Shown piece after piece: positions 16,469-19,953 of a stretch of 19,953 nucleotides of DNA; position 1 is the first letter of the stretch; each line of letters starts with the position of its first letter. Location of the stretch: positions 316,573-336,525 of the forward strand of contig FR901028.1 of the NCBI GenBank assembly GCA_000437555.1, written 5' to 3'. Under the pieces are notes generated by a model. It saw only the letters and a list, made by a program, of their open reading frames with translations, ran no database searches and had not been told where the DNA came from. The stretch is from Acidaminococcus sp. CAG:917. GTDB lineage: Bacteria; Bacillota; Clostridia; Christensenellales; CAG-917. The position numbers were made by a program, and so were the translations under genes.

Positions 16469-16514
16469 AATATGGCTTGTAGAATGCAAGCGTTTCTTTT
16501 AGCTTACCAAAAAT

Positions 16515-16778
16515 ATGAGAAACGAGCGTGAAATTTTACAGTTGCTAAACAATTCTTCAAAGGTTGTTGGAACAAAACAAGTTTTGAAGAGTCTGACTTC
16601 CGATGAACTACGGTGTGTGGTTTTGTCGGAGGACGCCGACGACTTTATTAAGACCAAGGTGAAAGTCAAAGCTCAAGAGCACGGAGTAGAGGTTATTGTT
16701 GCACCCTCTATGCAGTGGCTTGGCAGGGCGGTAGGAATTGCCGTCTGGGCTGCGGCCGTGGGAATTTTAAAGGAATAG
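16515..16778 (+). CDS. rplGB: Ribosomal protein L7Ae/L30e-like, YbxF (RplGB) family
   Basis: Small proteins of this family bind kink-turn RNA; B. subtilis YbxF sits at the same place, directly before rpsL. The 87-residue protein has the conserved VVGTKQVLKSL at 17-27, the VVLSEDAD segment and the C-terminal LGRAVGI block. The RNA-contacting loop that normally reads G-I-x-V-G-A-A (or P in archaeal L7Ae) has Trp78 in place of the Gly or Pro, and the usual Cys of ACGI is Val. No Shine-Dalgarno sequence precedes the ATG, yet an upstream in-frame stop at 16500-16502 rules out a much earlier start. The gene is followed by a 65-base spacer with a long hairpin, then rpsL. Family membership is firm, but conserved RNA binding is not certain. 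Confidence 0.92.
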   Translation: MRNEREILQLLNNSSKVVGTKQVLKSLTSDELRCVVLSEDADDFIKTKVKVKAQEHGVEVIVAPSMQWLGRAVGIAVWAAAVGILKE

Positions 16779-16788
16779 GAAAGATATA

Positions 16789-16821
16789 GATGTGTTTCCC
16801 CAAGGGGTTGCGGAAAGCATC
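16789..16821 (+). promoter_or_regulatory. Imperfect 12-bp hairpin in the spacer before rpsL
   Basis: GATG (16789-16792) pairs with CATC (16818-16821), TTTCC (16795-16799) with GGAAA (16812-16816), and CAA (16801-16803) with TTG (16808-16810), closing a GGGG loop. The internal loops are TG opposite G, and C opposite C. There is no T-tract, so it is not a terminator. Its place between the first gene and rpsL would suit a regulatory or processing site. This is inference. Confidence 0.5.
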
Positions 16822-16843
16822 ACAAATACTTTAGGAGGATAAT

Positions 16844-17215
16844 ATGCCAACTATCAATCAACTTGTCAGAAAGGGCAGAGAAAAACAGGTAAAGAAGTCG
16901 ATGACTCCTATTATGGACCAATGTCCGCAAAAGAGAGGAATCTGCTTGTCCGTTACCACGACTTCCCCGAAAAAGCCTAACTCGGCACTTAGAAAGATTG
17001 CAAGAGTAAGACTCGTCAACGGTCAGGAAGGCACGGTTTACATTCCCGGTATCGGCCACAACTTGCAAGAGCACTCGGTTGTTCTTATTCGTGGCGGCAG
17101 GGTTAAGGATTTGCCTGGTGTTCGTTATCACATCATTCGTGGCGCTCTCGATACGGCAGGCGTTGCAAAACGCAAGCAGGCGAGAAGCAAGTATGGCGCA
17201 AAGCGCGGAAAATAA
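16844..17215 (+). CDS. rpsL: 30S ribosomal protein S12
   Basis: S12 lines the decoding site of the small ribosomal subunit and helps control accuracy. The 123-residue protein is the short form, as in Clostridia and E. coli, without the roughly 13-residue insertion of Bacilli. The sequence starts MPTINQLVRKGR and has CPQKRG, SPKKPNSALRK, GHNLQEHSV and GGRVKDLPGVRYH. Lys43 and Lys88, the sites of common streptomycin-resistance changes, are both wild type. Asp89, the usual methylthiolation site, is present. AGGAGG at 16833-16838 sets the start with a five-base spacer. rpsG follows after 32 bases. Confidence 0.98.
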   Translation: MPTINQLVRKGREKQVKKSMTPIMDQCPQKRGICLSVTTTSPKKPNSALRKIARVRLVNGQEGTVYIPGIGHNLQEHSVVLIRGGRVKDLPGVRYHIIRGALDTAGVAKRKQARSKYGAKRGK

Positions 17216-17247
17216 CATTTATATCTTTACAATTTTAGGAGGATAAT

Positions 17248-17718
17248 ATGCCAAGAAGAAGCGGCGTATCTAAAAGAGACGTGTTGCCTGACCCGATATA
17301 CAATTCCAAAGTCGTGACAAAACTTGTCAATCAGGTTATGTATGACGGAAAAAAGGGAATAGCGCAATCAATCGTCTATGACGCATTCAAAAAAATAGAA
17401 GCAAAAATGGGACAAAATCCCATGGAAGTCTTTACCCGTGCTTTGGAAAACATTATGCCCGCACTCGAAGTAAAGGCGAGAAGAGTCGGCGGTTCTACTT
17501 ACCAAGTTCCGCTTGAAATCCGTCCCGACCGTCGTCAGACGCTCGGTATTCGTTGGCTTGTTTCTTTCGCAAGAAAGAGAGGCGAAAAGACGATGGACGA
17601 AAGACTCGCAGCAGAAATAATGGACGCTTACGGCAACGGCGGCGGTGCAGTCAAGAAAAAGGAAGAAACGCATCGTATGGCTGAAGCCAACAAGGCATTC
17701 GCACATTATAAATGGTAG
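17248..17718 (+). CDS. rpsG: 30S ribosomal protein S7
   Basis: S7 is a primary 16S rRNA-binding protein that starts assembly of the head of the small subunit and contacts tRNA at the exit site. The 156-residue length and the motifs MPRRSGVSKRDV, RALENIMPALEVKARRVGG and YQVPLEIRPDRR are standard. AGGAGG at 17237-17242 sets the start. The short spacer before it (32 bases) shows no structure like the S12-S7 intergenic S7-binding site of E. coli. fusA starts 13 bases after the stop, preceded by AGAGG. Confidence 0.98.
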   Translation: MPRRSGVSKRDVLPDPIYNSKVVTKLVNQVMYDGKKGIAQSIVYDAFKKIEAKMGQNPMEVFTRALENIMPALEVKARRVGGSTYQVPLEIRPDRRQTLGIRWLVSFARKRGEKTMDERLAAEIMDAYGNGGGAVKKKEETHRMAEANKAFAHYKW

Positions 17719-17731
17719 TAAGAGGTAACAA

Positions 17732-19801
17732 ATGCATAGAACTTTCCCACTCGAAAAAGTAAGAAACATAGGAATTATGGCCCACATCGATGCGGGCAAA
17801 ACGACTACCACAGAGCGTATTTTGTTCTACACCGGCAAGACTCACAAAATAGGTGAAACGCATGACGGTTCCGCGACCATGGACTATATGGAGCAAGAGC
17901 AAGAACGTGGTATCACTATCACTTCTGCGGCTGTCACAACGACTTGGGCAGGACACAGCATCACGATTATCGACACGCCCGGACACGTTGACTTCACAGT
18001 CGAAGTCGGCAGAAGCTTAAGAGTTCTCGACGGAGCGGTCGCCGTATTCTGTGCAAAGGGCGGAGTTGAGCCTCAGTCGGAAACGGTCTGGCGTCAGGCT
18101 AACGACTACAAAGTTCCCCGTCTTGCGTTCGTCAACAAGATGGATATCAACGGCGCGAACTTTGAAAACGTTGTCAAGATGATGAAGGACAGACTCGGAG
18201 TCAAAGCCGTTCCTATCACTTTGCCTATCGGTAAAGAAAACGATTTCGAAGGTATCGTCGACATTCTCAAAATGAAAGCCGTTTACTATGAAGGCAAGGA
18301 CGGTATCGAAGTCGTCGAAAAGGATATCCCCGCAAATATGGTGGATGCGGCAAACGAAGCAAAGAATAATCTTTTGGAAGCTCTTGCCGATTTCGATGAC
18401 GACATAATGATGCAATATCTCGACGACCCGTCGGCAATTACCGACGAGCAAATAAAAGCGGCAATCCGCAAAGGCACGCTCACGATGAAAATCGTTCCCG
18501 TTCTCTGCGGTTCGTCATACAAAAACAAGGGCGTTCAGACGCTCCTCGACGCGGTAGTCGCATTTTTGCCGTCACCGCTTGATATTCCTTCAATAGAAGG
18601 TATCAATCCTAAGACGGAAGAAAAGGACGTCCGTCACCCCGGCGACAACGAGCCTTTCAGCGGTTTGGTATTCAAGATCGTCGCGGATCCGTTCGGCAAA
18701 CTCGCCTTCCTCAGAATTTACTCCGGCGAGCTCAAACTCGGTCAAACCGTTCAGAACTCCACCAAAGGAAAACCCGAACGTATCAGCCGTCTTATCAGAA
18801 TGAAGGCTAACGACCGTGAGGAATTGACGGAGGCGGGAGCAGGCGATATAGTCGCGGTTATCGGTCTTAAAGATTCCACGACGGGCGATACGCTTTGTGA
18901 TGCTTCGCATCCCATCATTTTGGAACAAATGGTCTTCCCCGAACCTGTTATCAAACAGGCTATCGAGCCCAAGACAAAGGCAAGCCAGGATAAAATGGCT
19001 ATCGCTCTTCAAAAGCTTTCCGAAGAAGACCCGACCTTCAAATATTATACCGATAAAGAAACGGGACAGACAATCATCGCAGGTATGGGCGAGCTTCACC
19101 TCGACATCATCGTCGACAGATTGGTCAGAGAATTCAAGGTGGAATGCAACGTAGGTCAACCGCAGGTTGCTTATCGTGAATCCATCACAAAGAGCGCAGA
19201 CGCTGAAGGAAAATATATCCGTCAGTCGGGCGGTAAAGGTCAATACGGACATTGTAAAGTTAAATTTGAGCCGTATCCCGATGGCGATTTTGCGTGGGAA
19301 GACATCACCGTCGGCGGCGTAGTTCCCAAAGAATATGCGCAGGCTGTTTGCAACGGTATCAAAGAAGCTGCAAAGACGGGAGTTTTGGCAGGTTATGAAA
19401 CTGTCGGTATCAAAGCGATTCTTTACGACGGAAGCACGCACGAAGTCGACTCGTCCGAAATGGCGTTTAAGATTGCCGGCTCTATGGCGTTTAAAGAAGG
19501 TATGGCAAAGGCAGGTCCGATTTTGATGGAGCCTATAGTCAAACTCGAAGTCGTCACCCCCGAAGATTATCTCGGCGATGTTCTCGGTTCAATTAACGGA
19601 AAGAGAGGAAGCGTCAAGGGTATGGAACTCAGAAACGGCGCTGAAGTTATCGACGCAGACGTTCCACTTTCGGAAATGTTCGGTTATGCAACCGCTCTCC
19701 GTTCAATGACGCAGGGACGTGCAACCTTTACTATGCAGTTCGATCACTATGAAAAAGTGCCGAACAATATCGCCGAAAAAGTTATCGGCAGCAGAAAATA
19801 A
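17732..19801 (+). CDS. fusA: Elongation factor G
   Basis: EF-G is the GTPase that moves mRNA and tRNA through the ribosome after peptide bond formation and also helps split ribosomes during recycling. The 689-residue length is normal for a bacterial translocase. The G domain has AHIDAGKTT (17-25), the switch I RGITI (59-63), DTPGH (81-85) and NKMD (135-138). The remaining domains continue without interruption to GYATALRSMTQGRATFTMQFDHY near the C-terminus, matching canonical EF-G. The start has AGAGG at 17721-17725, six bases before the ATG. It is the fourth gene of the str operon, with tuf following after 112 bases. Confidence 0.99.
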   Translation: MHRTFPLEKVRNIGIMAHIDAGKTTTTERILFYTGKTHKIGETHDGSATMDYMEQEQERGITITSAAVTTTWAGHSITIIDTPGHVDFTVEVGRSLRVLDGAVAVFCAKGGVEPQSETVWRQANDYKVPRLAFVNKMDINGANFENVVKMMKDRLGVKAVPITLPIGKENDFEGIVDILKMKAVYYEGKDGIEVVEKDIPANMVDAANEAKNNLLEALADFDDDIMMQYLDDPSAITDEQIKAAIRKGTLTMKIVPVLCGSSYKNKGVQTLLDAVVAFLPSPLDIPSIEGINPKTEEKDVRHPGDNEPFSGLVFKIVADPFGKLAFLRIYSGELKLGQTVQNSTKGKPERISRLIRMKANDREELTEAGAGDIVAVIGLKDSTTGDTLCDASHPIILEQMVFPEPVIKQAIEPKTKASQDKMAIALQKLSEEDPTFKYYTDKETGQTIIAGMGELHLDIIVDRLVREFKVECNVGQPQVAYRESITKSADAEGKYIRQSGGKGQYGHCKVKFEPYPDGDFAWEDITVGGVVPKEYAQAVCNGIKEAAKTGVLAGYETVGIKAILYDGSTHEVDSSEMAFKIAGSMAFKEGMAKAGPILMEPIVKLEVVTPEDYLGDVLGSINGKRGSVKGMELRNGAEVIDADVPLSEMFGYATALRSMTQGRATFTMQFDHYEKVPNNIAEKVIGSRK

Positions 19802-19841
19802 CAATCAATCGCAAATTTGTCCTTTACGGATAAATAAAAGA

Positions 19842-19854
19842 GAGCCGCAGGCTC
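19842..19854. other. Short GC hairpin between fusA and tuf
   Basis: GAGCC (19842-19846) pairs with GGCTC (19850-19854) around a three-base GCA loop. On the plus strand it is followed by six A residues, so it does not look like a terminator for fusA. Read on the minus strand it is followed by a T-rich stretch, but no minus-strand gene exists to need it. It may be an mRNA processing or stabilising structure; this is a guess. Confidence 0.35.
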
Positions 19855-19913
19855 AAAAAACAAAACAACCAATAATAAAAAATATATTCACTTTTTGTTA
19901 GGAGGATTAAAAA

Positions 19914-19953
19914 ATGGCAAAAGCGAAGTTTGAAAGAACAAAAGCACACGTCA
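19914..19953 (+). CDS. tuf: Elongation factor Tu, 3'-truncated by window edge
   Basis: Only the first 13 codons are present (MAKAKFERTKAHV), which match the standard EF-Tu start. GGAGG at 19901-19905 lies eight bases upstream. The position directly after fusA is the usual tuf place in the str operon. EF-Tu delivers aminoacyl-tRNA to the ribosome. The call rests on this short N-terminus plus context. Confidence 0.93.
   Translation, partial: MAKAKFERTKAHV

Overview
This window is an all-plus-strand block of housekeeping genes from a bacterium, most likely an uncultured member of the Firmicutes (class Clostridia). The evidence is the Gram-positive-type beta' subunit without the large trigger-loop insertion of Proteobacteria, the short S12 form seen in Clostridia, an L7Ae-like protein at the head of the str operon, and strong AGGAGG ribosome binding sites. 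No minus-strand gene, tRNA, rRNA, CRISPR array, transposon or prophage was seen.

Layout: (1) 1-6939, the end of rpoB (5' part outside the window) and complete rpoC. (2) 6949-11057, metK, recD2 and comF, packed behind rpoC with gaps or overlaps of only a few bases, so probably read through from rpoBC. (3) 11079-14916, a clear sigma-A-type promoter, then secA and prfB overlapping by ATGA. (4) 14917-15304, a 388-base AT- and A-rich non-coding stretch with short direct repeats and three small hairpins, leading to tsaD (15305-16333). (5) 16334-16514, a spacer with a weak terminator-like region and a good promoter for the str operon: L7Ae-like protein, rpsL, rpsG, fusA and the first 13 codons of tuf, cut by the window end.

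Together the genes cover transcription (RpoB, RpoC), translation (S12, S7, L7Ae-like, EF-G, EF-Tu, RF2), tRNA modification (TsaD), protein export (SecA), methyl-donor supply (MetK) and DNA maintenance or uptake (RecD2, ComF). The arrangement stands out. In Bacillus subtilis rpoBC is followed directly by the L7Ae-like gene and the str operon. Here about 9.4 kb carrying metK-recD2-comF and secA-prfB-tsaD lies between them. The comF-secA-prfB order resembles the B. subtilis comF...hpf-secA-prfB region, but hpf is missing.

I found no convincing undescribed multi-gene system. The observations most worth a second look are local: a roughly 100-residue insertion in RpoC that resembles a diverged duplication, a long acidic RpoB tail with three short repeats, Lys instead of Arg at a rifampicin-pocket position, Trp in the RNA-binding loop of the L7Ae-like protein, a long hairpin between that gene and rpsL, and the structured tsaD leader.
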